Assembly: GCA_030180135.1 (NCBI GenBank)
Contig: CM058232.1
Coordinates: forward strand, 58,053,330 to 58,117,329
Direction: 5' to 3'
DNA: 64,000 nucleotides
DNA from: Orychophragmus violaceus
Lineage: Eukaryota; Streptophyta; Magnoliopsida; Brassicales; Brassicaceae
In this document: piece by piece, positions 32,525 through 44,136 of the stretch
Numbering within the stretch: the stretch's first letter is position 1
How the letters are laid out: each line of letters opens with the position of its first letter
Made by a program: the position numbers and the translations under genes
The notes under the pieces: generated by a model
The model's database searches: none
What the model was told of the DNA's origin: nothing
The model's input: only the letters and a program-made list of their open reading frames with translations

Positions 32525-33172
32525 TGTAGGATTATTTGTGTTAATGGTGTAATTATCAGGTTACAACCTAGCACATAACCAACTAGGATCTAGGTGATTT
32601 GCAGATGAATCATAAACAGATCAGGATGATTACCTTATGATTGCAGCGGATTGATCAAGGGAATATCGAGATCTGCAAGAGCTGATGATTACCGGCTCCT
32701 CCTAGGTATCCACACGCTTACAAGCTACGGATCAGGCTGCTAGACCAAGCTCGGAATCAACAGAGAGAGAGAGGACGGCTGCTCATCACGATCGCAGATG
32801 AGAATTAATTACCCTAAGTTGCGCCTCCCTCTGCCTTATATGGGCCCAAGTTATTAAACTAATGGCCTATTAGGCTTTTGGGCCCAAGACACAAATCAGA
32901 CAAAAGCCTGTATTTTGTCTGGCCCAATTCTCTGTACCAATACAGTAAATGCCTTTGCATCTTACCGTATTAATTCCATTTTAACTTTCCCGTTAGCTAT
33001 GGTGTGTGACCCTTAGGGATCATACAATACTGGTAATAATTCCTAAACTTATAGATCATGAGCGGGCTCTAGCAAGTCATCATGATCACCCAGTATTTAT
33101 GACTTATGTCTGATCTCGACACTTATCATACTTTCTAGAGATAGTACGGTAGATTTCAGGACATTCCCAACA
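32525..33172 (-). repeat. 5' LTR of copia element B
   Basis: It has the same 648-bp length and sequence as the copy at 26028-26675 except for about two substitutions by eye. ACCAC at 33173-33177 is the second copy of the target-site duplication. Confidence 0.88.
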
Positions 33173-34390
33173 ACCACCGCTCAGACATTACGAGTAGGAA
33201 GCACTGCTCTGAATCTCCAAGCATGATGCACTACTTGGAATTTCTGAGCATGATGCACTATTCAGAATTTCCGAGCATGATGCACAGTTCAGAATTTCTG
33301 AGCATGATGAACTGCTTAAAATTTTCGAGCATGATGCACTGCTCAGAATTTCTGAGCAAGATGCATTCCTCATACTTTCCGAGCAGAACACACTCATTCG
33401 AAAGTTCTGGGCAGAACACACTCCCTCAGAAGTTCCGAGCATAACACATTTTTGGGAAGTTCTGAGCAGAACACACTCCCTCAGAAGTTCCAAGCATAAC
33501 ATATTCCTCGGAGGTTCCGAGCAGAACATACTCCCTCGAAAGTTCCAAGCATAACATATTCCTCAGAAGTTCCGAGAAAAACATACTCCCTCGGAAGTTC
33601 CGAGCATAACAAATTCCTTGGAAGTTCCAAGCAGAACACATTCCTCAGAATTTCCGAGAAGAACACACTCCCTCAGAAGTTCCGAGCATAACATATCCCT
33701 TGAAAGTTCCAAGCAGAACATATTCCTCGAACATTCCGAACAAGACGCATTGATTAGGCTAACTGCTTGGACAATTTCCAATATCTTCCTCTGAATGCGC
33801 GACTAGCCACAACCCATCTTCATAACGACAACTTACACACTACTAGCCGTTGACAGAATTGTCGAATAAGTTATACGAAATACAGACATGGGCCAAACCC
33901 ACAAAGTTCGTGAAGACTTTGGGCCAAACCAAAAATACCTATACTTAAACGGATTCGGATCGTCCCTATTCTGCCCATCTGGAAGGTAAACCTAAGTCGT
34001 GGAAAGAAAAATAAAAAAGCGGAAAGATAAACTCGAAAAGGAAGATACGTCTGAGCAAGAAGAAGAAACCGAGCACATAAGTACATTCAAACGAAAATAG
34101 ATATGCGATAACAGGAAGATTTTCAGAAATATTGCAGGCGTATATCTTCCAAACCGACTTGCCGCGGCTATATAAGACGAAGAACTTCCTACAATCAAGA
34201 CAGGCTGAAAACCCTAGCATAAACACTTAAGACTTTTTCATTTGGCTCTTCTGCTTTTGTAATCTGTTTTTTGTCAAACAAATTAATAAAATTATTCTCC
34301 GGATCTCTTTTTCGTGTTGTTTACTTAGAATCTCTTGTCCCCTAAAAGTTACTCTAGAAGAATCGAGAGTGCGAGTTCCGACTCTCACAT
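33173..34390 (+). repeat. Right part of the LTR-like end of the old gypsy element
   Basis: After the tandem repeat block it becomes unique sequence with CGGCTATATAAGACG (TATA box at 34169-34175). A pyrimidine- and T-rich stretch with possible polyadenylation context (AATTAATAAAATTATT near 34280) follows, ending around GACTCTCACA at 34390. This is the usual U3-R-U5 layout of an LTR. Open minus-strand frames (33871-34427) lack recognisable motifs. Confidence 0.5.
33178..33745. repeat. Tandem repeats of about 29 bp
   Basis: About twenty imperfect copies of a word like TTCCGAGCAGAACACACTCC or TTCCGAGCATAACATATTCC; the two forms tend to alternate, giving a 58-bp higher-order period. The left part uses a related GAATTTCTGAGCATGATGCA form. 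Related words lie on the other side of element B (25740-26027). The open minus-strand frames with MLGTSEGVCSA-like peptides are produced by the repeat. Confidence 0.8.
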
Positions 34391-36689
34391 ATATAATGTT
34401 GTACATTATCATTTTCATAATCAACACATATATTTTTAGAATTTCAACAAACTCTTATGTCTCATTGAGATTTGTTGTTGATATGGTAACATAGCTATCG
34501 AGCTCATAATCTTCGCAATTTTGATATACTTTCTTCTTTTTGAGCTTTCGATTCGTTTTCCATTTTTGATTTCATCTGGAAATGGTGTCATATATTTTTC
34601 ATATTTCAGCTCTTTGACAACACGAAAACCATTGATCTCGACAATCAAAGATCTCGAGCATAGGTTGAAGAAGATTCTGAGGAAATCGACTTGATCAAAT
34701 GCTAGGAGCTCAGCTACGATTCATCCTCCGCGACTTCAGGTCCGGCTATCGGAGCTTTGCGAACATATTTTGGAGGTGATTTGAAGGATTCAATACACTC
34801 AGCTTTCCAAATTTGTGTGTGAATAAACAGTGAGAGTCTCTTTTTGTTGTGAACTTTTGACGGAATGCATCAGTGTCAAAATGTAGACTTTCTAACTTAT
34901 TTTTTTTTTTCAATTTTCCTGAAATGTAATTTAAAACTACAAAACATGGAAATAACATGAAAACTATTAAAACACACGTTAAGCACACGATAAAAGATAT
35001 ATAAATAATAGCTAAAAATGGTGTAAAATGGTATATATCACCAATATGCCTCATCCGAGGTTTGCGTCGTGTCTGGACCGAGGTTCCAGCTTAGTCCGGA
35101 TCCTGTTTTGGTTCTTCATCCTACAAAAAGTTTTGTATTTTTATAGAATTTAAAAAGTTTTGGAAAAGAATTATATAAATAGAAGAAAATATTAAAACTG
35201 AACAATAAGCAAAAACGTAAAACTAAAAATTTGGGTTACCTTCCATAAAACGCTTGTTTAAGTCTTTAGTTCGACTCCTTCTGATTTTTAGGAGTTGGAG
35301 GATTGTAGAGCTCTTGTCTATTCTAGAACGTGTAGTAGCCTCATGGATGTGTCCTTAAAGTCTTCTTCTTTTTTTAAAAAGTATCCAAAAGATCTCTTAT
35401 ATAGACATCCCTTATTGTCTCAAAGAACATATTCATTGGTTTTTCTCGGATTACTAAAGGTATTACCAGAGCCGGCATCGAGCATAAGTCAGGTAAACGA
35501 CGGTTTAGAGCATCCGATTAAAAGAAACATCTATTATATTTTTTTATTAGTATATATTAAAAAAAATTAGAGGAGTATTTCTAAATATTTTTCATAATAA
35601 ATTAGAGGGCATATTTTAAATATATTTTTTCACTAGATATATTAAATAAATTTTGAAATCATTATTATATTAAATAGTGTGTTAGATTCAAATAGGACAT
35701 ATAAAAATATTGGATCGGCACTGGATACTACATGGTATATAACCTCCTTATCAATGACTTCAAGTGAAATTCTAACATCTTGATGACTCATGTTGTTGCT
35801 AAAAAAGTTCTTCCAAAGATTATATGGCCATCATCTTTATAAATAGAAAGTCTATTGCAACTTTACAATTCCCAAAGATGAGTGGACGTTAAATATTTCA
35901 CCAATTGGTGTAAAGATTCATCCATCAGCAAGTCCAATTCTCAATCTTGGAGGACGCATTTTTTGTTGATTCTCAAGTGTTCTACAATTTCTTCGGTTAT
36001 TAGGTTGATATACGTTCATCAATCACAAAAGGCATCTTCAATATAGCAATCATTGATTGAACATGGAACTAAGAAGAAACTTGTATATTTAATCTTGTGC
36101 AAAGTTCTAAGCTTTAGAAGGGACTCGCTTTCTTGGTCGGAAAGTGCTTCAATCTCCACTTTTCTTTCATAGCTTCCAAATAAACTCTCTCTCAAAGGCA
36201 GGTAATGATTACACCCTTCAGTGAATGAGTTGTAAAGAGGAAGTGTATTCTGAAGAAAGAGTTGCATATGGCGACTAGAAATATAGAAATTAGATGTATT
36301 TATTTTGGTATTTATTATATTTTAAGTTTAGTTATTTTAATTTATTGTACTATAAAATATTATTTTAAATAAAACTAATTTATTTTTTGTTATTTTGTTT
36401 TAAAAATAACATGGATGGCAACAACTTAAGTGGTAACAGTTAGCCACGATTTTAGCTGTAACAATTTGTAGCTCAAAACCTGTGACAAAATTATGTGTAT
36501 TGGAAGCTATAGCTACGAACTGAAGACATATGGTTTAATTGGTGTTTAAGTTTTTAAAGCTGTAGAGGCTTGAACTTATTTTTAAAATTTTTAAAGTATA
36601 ATTTTATTATTATAAGGACGTTGGTGTTTCGGATGGTTCATAGAAGGATGGAAACAATTTCTCAGAATAAAATTGGTATATAATATACA
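34391..36689. other. AT-rich DNA, no gene recognised
   Basis: It contains a few short open frames (34436-34648, 34746-35054, 36019-36267 on the minus strand; 35295-35570 on the plus strand) without domains I recognise. There are homopolymer runs near 34900 and 35550. The frame at 36267-36019 (starting MQLFLQNTLPLYN) may be a fragment of a host gene, but I cannot name it. Confidence 0.4.
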
Positions 36690-37070
36690 AGGGAGACAGA
36701 TTCGTGATGATGGTGCAAGAAATATACGTCGTAGCCTTTCACTTCTATATGCTGAGTTTAAAACTTTGATATGGGCGATGGAATGTATGAAGAGATAAAA
36801 TCAACCAGAAGTGATTTTTGAAATAGATTGTTCTGAGCTACTGAAGATAGTGTTGACACCCATAAAACGGCCGGCTTTCACAATTCATCTGAAAGAATAT
36901 ACTCACATGAAAGTTTTCTTCACAAGGTTTGTTATCACGAAGATCCCAAGAACGAAGGCGAATATTCTAACATGCAGTATTCGAATTCAATTGACCTATC
37001 TAATCATGTAGATCTCCTACCACCTATTTGGCTCTCTGAGCCCAATTAGTTTATGTTATTTGTTGGCAAA
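36690..37070 (+). pseudogene. RNase H domain remnant of a LINE-type element
   Basis: The plus strand reads RRSLSLLYAEFKTLIWAMEC, then a stop, then FEIDCSELLKIV and PRTKANIL. This is the pattern of the RNase H-like domain (RVT_3) at the 3' end of plant L1-type LINEs: AE...L.WA...M, then D.S.L, then PR..N..AD. It has stops near 36796 and 37009. No RT is adjacent. Confidence 0.6.
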
Positions 37071-38536
37071 AAGGTATAATTTTATTTAGTCATATTTTAA
37101 CCATTTAACAACTTTAAAAGTGTTCTTTAATTTTCCCACATCCCTTTTTGTATTTATTCTTGTTAGGTTAAGTTTTTTTTTCTAATCATAGTAATTGTTG
37201 CTTTTTTAAGTCATAGCCATTAAAGCCAAAAATATCTACAAATATAAAAGTCAACATTTCTTAACAATCAGAGGCATTACCAGTCATAGCCAATGTAATC
37301 ATGAATATAAGTTTTTGCTATTAGTGGCTATTAGCCACCAATTCAGTCATGGCTATGTCGTGAATTTGTAATTACTCATAACTATGAATAGATTATATCT
37401 ACGAGTTCATAGACGCGGCTCTAGTTTATGGATATCCGTAAATATCGGCCAAATAACCTCGAAAAATCAATCATAGCCACGGCGAAATCCATAACTATTT
37501 ATAGTTTTTTGTAGTGCTAGCTACTATAGAATCATGCATTAATCGCGAATAATGGTGAAGAACTTATAAATTAAACCCTATTAGAATGGCTATAAAAATA
37601 ATATGTTATGCACTTGTTGGAAATTCTACAACAAGTAATAAATATACTCAGACATGGTAAAGTAAAAAGCATAGAGAATCATGGAAGAATTCATAACTTT
37701 TTTAAAAGAGAATAGTTAGTGGATCAAACCAAACTTTTTGAACAAAAAGAAGAAAACTGTTTAATCTCTTAGAACAAGTAAATAAAAATAAAATTTTAAT
37801 CAAAAACATTATTTGGATATGTTTCTTCTAAATTTTGCCATGGCGTATCTGAAAACAATTATTTATAGGTTTATAGAAGTCCTAGGTTGACTAGGTTTAG
37901 GTTTGGGGGCGAAATTTTTTTTTCTTTCCTGAAACTGGTGAAAGCCTCGGCCAAGGGTTTCAAGGGGCAGAAGTTTTGGATTCTTTGGTTAAGGTTGATG
38001 GATTTCTCATTCGGGAGAAGCCCAGGTGTGGTTCACTTAGTATCCTGGCGAAGGTTTTCACTTAAGTCCTCCATAGTATTCTTTTCTCTGCCAAACATAC
38101 ATATCTTTACTAAAGCGGGTGTATATCTCCAACCAGATATCTTAATGACTTGATTTCATTTGCATCTGAAAGCTAACTCAAATAAAAAAAAAACTTCCAC
38201 TTAAAACATCTAAAGGTGAGTTATTGAAGGGCTTATTATAAGTCTAGACTTCTGATACATCAGATTTTTCATGTTGAGCAAAACGCCTTTCTTGGTTTTT
38301 TTGATCATCACTAGGGTTTCCGAGATTGAGAATATGGTTGGATCATTATTTGATGTTCTTTTACTCCATTTAGTGTCTTTTTCTATTTTACATGAAATGA
38401 GTTTCAAACCACGAGAAAATCTACCTCTTATGATACAAAATTGATGTAAAATACCTAGAAGTTAAACATAATAAAATCTTTAATAAAAACCAGCAATAGC
38501 AACATCTCTCGGGCTCTGGTCTTCAATTTATTAGAT
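37071..38536. other. AT-rich DNA with a CACTA-like terminus
   Basis: At 37504-37516 GTTTTTTGTAGTG is the reverse complement of CACTACAAAAAAC, the form of a CACTA (En/Spm) end. The 300 bp before it repeats TAGCCA and GCTATG-type words like subterminal repeats. I did not find the matching CACTA end on the left, so the element is not delimited. The rest (to 38536) shows no gene; the frame 37887-38153 is unidentified. Confidence 0.35.
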
Positions 38537-38699
38537 TGAGTAGAAGTTATTAAAGAAGAAAACGATTCGGAAGAAGACGATGAAAAATTTGTTATTCTTG
38601 TTAGTTTCGAATAGTTACAACATAGTCAAGTATATATAGGACCGGTTCACACTTAACCAGAATCCGGTTTCCTATTTACTTTATTATGCCCCTCAAGAT

Positions 38700-41600
38700 G
38701 GTATGTAAATGGAATGTATTGCCATCTTTCCTATCAATACATGAAACTGATCGTGAAACAAATGTTTGGTAAACACATCAGAAATCTGAGAATCTGTTGT
38801 GATATGCAGTGTCTTGATTAAACCACTTGTTATCCGATCTCTCTCTTCATAACAGTCAAGATCCAAATGTTTTGTTTTTTTTCATGGAACACATGATTGT
38901 TAGCTATATGAATGGCAAAAATCGAATCACAAAAGAAACGAACATGTTTATTCTAGGTACCTGAAACTCCTTAAGTAGATTCACCAGCCATACAACCTCT
39001 TTCACAGCAAATACCATTGCTTTGTATTCTGATTCTGCAGATGAATGAGATACAGTTGGCTGCTTCTTCGATTACCATGAAATAAGAGAGAGACCGAGAG
39101 ACATACAAAATTCAGATGTTGAGCAACGAATATCTGCACAGGAAGCCCAGTCTGCATCAGTAAAACCTTGCAGTTGTAGATTTAATTCGGCTGCATAGAA
39201 CAAACCATTACCCACGGTTCTTTTTAGATAATGAAACACTTTATAAGTAGCTTGCCAATGCGAGTTCTTAGGAGAACTAGTGAACTGACATATTTTATTG
39301 ACAACATAGGTGATGTTTAGTCTGGCTATTGTCAAATACATCATTTTACCCACAAGTATTTTGTATAATCCAATATCCTCCAATATTGGTTCATCTGAAT
39401 CAAGAACCAATTTCTAACTTGGATCCATTGGTATGCTAGATGGTTTGCAAGCCAATAATCAACTCTCTTCTAACAGCTCCAAGACATATTTTATCTGACA
39501 AACATATATGCAGTTAGCTGATCTTGCGATTTCTAATCCAAGAAAGTATTTCAATGTCCCCAGATCTATTAAACTGAAAGCTTTATGTAGATAAATCTTC
39601 AAAACTTCAACCTTTGAATCATTATTACTCGCAATAATGATATCATCCACATATACCAACAATGCAACATATTTTCCTTTGATATTGCGGATAAAGAGAT
39701 CTGCGTGTGATTTCTTAAACCTAAAGCAGTTAATGTATCACTGAACTTTAGAAACCACTATCTCGAAGCCTACTTTAAGTCATACAAGGACTTATGTAAT
39801 TTCAAACAATATTAACTAGAAGAACTTCCCCCTGATTTGGTGTATACCCTGGAGGAAGAGTCATGTAAATCTCTTCTTCTAAATCTCCATTCAAGAATGC
39901 ATTAGAGATATCAAGTTGTGTCGGACTCCATCGTTTTGCATCATCAACAGCTAAAAGGGTTTTTACTGTAGTCATCTTGGCTACAAGTGAAAAAGTATCA
40001 ACAAATTCAACACCAGCTTGTTGAGTATACCCTTTAGAAATTAACCTCGCTTTATAGTGGTCTAAACTCCCATCAGCATTAAACTTGAGCTTGTAAACCC
40101 ATTTGCATCCAATGACATGTTTATCTTCAGGTAAGGAAAAAATATCCCAAGTGTGAGTTATTTCTAATGCAATCAATTCCTAATTCATAGCCGCAATCCA
40201 CTCTTCGAATTTCTTGGCCTGAGAAAAAGAATTTGGTTATGAATGTAGCGTCAATGCACATATGTATTCTTTATATTCCTCTGACAGATTATCCAAAGTC
40301 ATGTAGGCAACAAGATGATATGAAATATCGATCATATTAACATCATTTACATGACAATAATAATCTTGTATGTAAGCAGGTGTTTTGGCTGACCGTTTTG
40401 GTAGAGATGAATATGAATTCTATGTAGGAACTGCAGATGCAACTAAGGAATTCTGATCATTCAATGAATTAAATTGATTAGATTCAGAGATAGAAAAGAA
40501 GTCACAAAGTAAATATGTCTGGCCCTCTGCAAAGGGGAAGATGTCCTCATGAAATACCACATTTCTTGATATATGGACCGTGTTAGAGTCCAAATCCAAC
40601 AACTTGTATCCCTTATATCCTAAAGGATAGCCAAGAAATGCACAAGGGCGAGCATGTGGTTGAAACTTGTTCCTTCTCTTTGAAGAAGTAGAACTGTATG
40701 CGAGACATCCAAAAACTCGAACCCCACTGTAATCTAGTACTTCTGCAGTCAAAGTTTCATAATGAGACTTGTCTTGCAACGATGGTGATGGTAGCATGTT
40801 GATGGGAAACACATAAGTCAATATACAGTGTCCCCAATACTCAAAAGGTACATTTGCTTGAAACATTAAGGATCGAGCAACATTTAAAATGTGTTGATGT
40901 TTCCTTTCAACCACATAATTTTGTTCTGGTGTCTCCGTACATGAATGATAAGAAAGCTTCCCTTATTCTTGTAAAGCTCTATGAATTTCAATTTCTGAGC
41001 ATTATCTGAACGAACATCCTTAACCACTGTTTTATACTGCGTTTCAACCATTTTCATAAAACTCAGGGAAGACAATCAAGACTTCATCTTTGCTTCGTAC
41101 TAGATACACCCAAATCATACGAGTGTGGTCATCTACGATTGTGAGAAAATACATGTAACCTTCAACAATAGAAGTTGAGAAAGGACCCCATACATCTATA
41201 TGCAAAATATCGAAGGCATGTTCACACGTATTGTTCTTGGAATGAAATGAAAGACATTTTTGTTTTGCTAATGGGCAAATTGAGTAATGAAAAGGTCTTT
41301 TATTCCTTGTTATCCAAGTACATCTGTAAGATTGTCAATCTTAGATACAGACAGATGACCTAATCTATTAAGCCACAATATAGAGTCAACTATAACAGTA
41401 GAACAAATTAGAATCGAAGGAAACGCCGTGACTATAAAAGCATCCAACACATACAGATTTCCAATCGCCAATCGTCAATTCCCTGGTATGATCCTGTATC
41501 ATACAAGAAGATTGGCCAAAAGTTACTCTACAATGAAAATCCTTAGTCAATTGGCTCACACTCAACAAGTTCAGCGTAAACTTTGGTATATACAACACTC

Positions 41601-42980
41601 CATTCAAGACCAAATGATCATTCAGCCTAACGGTGCCTATACCCTTGATTTCGACACCAATACCCGTGGGTAAAGTAACTGAGCTTGCCAAAGAATGATA
41701 AATACTCTCAAACTTACGCTTGTCATGTAAAACATGATGAGTGGCTCCACTGTCTATTATCCAAGACTTTTGTTGTTGCTCTGAGTATGCCAACAAAGCA
41801 TAGAGTTGAGTTAGAGAATGCCATACTTGGCTAAGTAGTGATGGTAGCACCTGATGTGGAAGCCATATGTGAACCAAACTGATTCTGAAGCTGTAGCTGA
41901 GAGTTGAAATAAACGATAACACCTGCAATTTGATACTTCCTCAAAGTTCCTGAGAAACCAGAAATAAAACCATTTTCTTGAACATAAGGAGTTGTAGCAA
42001 GTTGTGCAACCACTGGTTTAGCTAAGGCAGATTGATGAGAACCCGTTTTATCTTGTTTCTGTTTGTGCTTAAACCCCACTGGATAATCATGTATATTGTA
42101 ATAAGTATCCTTGGTGTGACCATTTTAACCACATTCTGCACAAATTACTTTATTCTTATTCGTATTCACAGTGATTTGTGCAGCAACTGCTGGAGCTGAT
42201 TCAAGAGCACTCACTTGAAAAACACTAGCATTCACCAGAGGAACAATGCTTCTCTGATTATGATCTTGATCCCGCAAATGACAAGCCTCAGAAAGACTAG
42301 GAACATTCTTCTTCATGATGATATGGCTACAAATAATATCATATGATTCGTTTAATCCAGCCAAAAAAATTACCACCTTTGAGTGTTTCGATCTTCTTGT
42401 TTGTGGTTTGACAGAATTTGCGAATATGCCATCTTTCTTCGCATGTGGCACCATATAATTCATCCCATAACGTTGTGAGGGTGGTGTGATACGTCTAAAG
42501 ATTCATAGTACCTTGTTGTCAGGACAAAATCTGCTGAGATAATTGATACGAACGCGGCAGATTTGTGATATGAAATCTTGTGAAAAGACCTTTCCATATC
42601 TATAAAGCATCATTAAAGCGCAATACGATTTTCTTGATATGCGGTGAAACTGCTTTGAGGATCCAAGATTTGACCAAATAATTGCATTGAGAACAAATCT
42701 TAACTAAATTATTTGAATCATGAGGCCTAGGAATCGAACCATCCACAAAACCTAAATTGTTCTTTGTATCTAAAGCTGTCGGATGATACGACGAGTGGAT
42801 TCTGTCTGGTGATTCCAAGAAAATCTCCTGAGAAGAACGGCAAGATTTTCTTGGCGATTCCGGCGGAGCAAGAGTAAGAGTCCGTCGATCTTAAGCAGAC
42901 CTTTCTCTGGCCATACGTCGTGTCACCATCCTCCGTACAGTCACCATTTGAAGTCGTCAAGCTCAATTTTGAAGATAAGG
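38700..42980 (-). pseudogene. Decayed gag-pol of the short-LTR copia element
   Basis: From right to left on the minus strand: gag pieces (42966-42125), protease (WIIDSGATHHVLH near 41755), GAG-pre-integrase, integrase (VERKHQHILNVARSLMF near 40910, GCLAYSSTSSKRRNKF near 40700), RT (CKWVYKLKFNADGSLDHYKA, QLDISNAFLNGDLEEEIYM near 39900, MLVYVDDIIIASNND near 39660) and RNase H (GFTDADWASCADIR near 39150, SAESEYKAM near 39030). Every domain is recognisable, but at least eight frame breaks separate them. Lineage differs from elements A-D. Confidence 0.85.
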
Positions 42981-43131
42981 TTTACGAATTCTTTGATTTC
43001 TAAGCCTCAATCTTAGAAAATCGATGGCAGAGAAAATAAATGGTTAATCAAGAGAATCACCGGTTAAACCAAGATCAAAGAAAGGTGGAAAACGAAATTT
43101 GAAAATTCGATTTGAGATTTCATTCGCAAAA

Positions 43132-43143
43132 GCTCTGATACCA
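43132..43143 (-). promoter_or_regulatory. Primer-binding site of the short-LTR copia element
   Basis: The minus strand reads TGGTATCAGAGC directly inside the 5' LTR, complementary to initiator tRNA-Met. Confidence 0.75.
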
Positions 43144-43289
43144 TGGTAGAGAACAACAAGATTCAGAAGAACACAATGAAAAATCTGTTATTCGCATTAG
43201 TTTCGAATAGTTACAACAGATTCAAGTATATATAGGACCGGTTTAACTAGATAATGGTTTCCTTCAACACTTATCAAGCTTGATTTCAG

Positions 43290-43995
43290 GAAATCTCATT
43301 CAGATCATGCATTGTTCATTCGATATGTTGGTGATGTATATGTGGCTCTTTTGTGTATGTTGACGATATTCTTATAGCCTCCAACAATGGCAATGCCTTA
43401 CTCAGATAAAGGAAGACTTATCTAAGGTCTTCAACTTCGATATTTAGGTCCTTTGAAATGCTTTCTTGGTTTGGAAATTTGCAATATCAAAGGCATTCAT
43501 TTCAGTATGTCAAAGAAAGTATGCTTTGGAACTACTAGAAGAAACTAGTCTTTTGGGATGTAGACCATCTAGTATTCCAATGAAATCGAACATCCAATTT
43601 CCGTTGCATATGTTGAACCAAAATATGAGAAACCAGATGTGTATAGAATACTAAATGGGATGGTAATGTATTTGGTTAATAAACTTTCTAATTTTTTAGA
43701 AGCTCCTACTAAGTCACATCTCAATGCAGCTCATAAAATGGTTCAATACATTGGAAGTACGGTTGGATTGAGTCTTTTCTACTCATCTGTTTGATTTGCA
43801 ACTTAAGGCGTTTACAGATGCATACTGGAGTTCTTGTCTAGATAATCGGCGATCAACTACTAGTTCATGCATGTTTTTGGTGATTCAGTCATTTCTTGGA
43901 AATTTTAATAGAAAGACCTTGTGTCTCGATCTTCTACTGAATCAGAATATTGTGCAATGGCTTTAGCTATGTGTAAGATTTCTTGGTTGGGCGAT
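43290..43995 (+). pseudogene. Copia RT and RNase H remnant
   Basis: The plus strand shows a broken copia RT end: a decayed YVDD block near 43352-43385, LKCFLGLEI then CQRKYALELLEET (43460-43560), a decayed mid region, then LQLKAFTDAYWSS (RNase H, near 43800). It is similar in kind to the neighbouring minus-strand element but in the opposite direction. It stops abruptly near 43995 where LINE 5' sequence begins. Confidence 0.7.
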
Positions 43996-44136
43996 ATCGA
44001 GAAAAAGAGGACGAAGATAAAGACTATGCGTCCCATGTGCCCCGAAAAGTGCGATTCTTAAGCGATTAAAAAAAACTCTCTTCGAGCAGTCGCCGCCGGC
44101 GGGCAGGCACACGCTGGCCGACGAGAAACCTTGGTC

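Larger units (their letters stand above)
26028..33172 (-). mobile_element. Young copia element B with open gag and dead pol
   Basis: It is 7145 bp on the minus strand with LTRs of 648 bp each and a duplicated target ACCAC (26023-26027 and 33173-33177). By eye the LTRs differ at two positions (TTAACTA versus TTAGCTA; AATAAGTCC versus AATAATTCC), so insertion is recent. Gag is open, but the gag-pol frame stops at the start of protease and pol is full of stops and small deletions. Two of these lesions are shared with element A at the left edge, so they were present before the element moved. It was therefore mobilised in trans. It interrupts tandem repeats of the old gypsy LTR. Confidence 0.88.
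9336..34390 (+). mobile_element. Old Tat-like Ty3/gypsy element, split by three nested insertions
   Basis: Pieces at 9336-11174, 13339-15556, 22268-26027 and 33173-34390 appear to be one old element. In order they hold gag, protease, an integrase tail, a repeat-rich 3' region, an antisense extra ORF and an LTR-like end with a TATA box. Each gap is filled by an insertion with its own 5-bp target-site duplication (aattg, actat, accac), which justifies joining the flanks. The repeated word CTCGGA...CCGAGCAG occurs in the pieces at 14.0, 22.4, 25.8 and 33.2 kb, which supports unity. The 5' LTR is not visible. The right limit near 34390 is approximate. Confidence 0.55.
38537..43269 (-). mobile_element. 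Old copia element with short LTRs, minus strand
   Basis: Both ends carry related sequences: 38537-38690 and 43144-43269 share AATGAAAAAT(T/C)TGTTATTC, TAGTTTCGAATAGTTACAAC and CAAGTATATATAGGACCGGTT. The LTRs are only about 130-150 bp and have diverged by many substitutions. A primer-binding site (TGGTATCAGAGC on the minus strand) lies at 43132-43143 and a purine-rich TTGAGGGGC on the minus strand near 38698-38706. No target-site duplication is clear. Pol is present but broken. Confidence 0.75.

Noticed and set aside
33178..33745. Regularly spaced short repeats resembling a CRISPR array
   Set aside because: Units are imperfect and contiguous, with no unique spacers, and the DNA is plant; it is a degenerate minisatellite inside an LTR.
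36019..36267. 82-codon minus-strand frame as a small host gene
   Set aside because: No domain, no clear gene context and AT-rich surroundings; left as unidentified.
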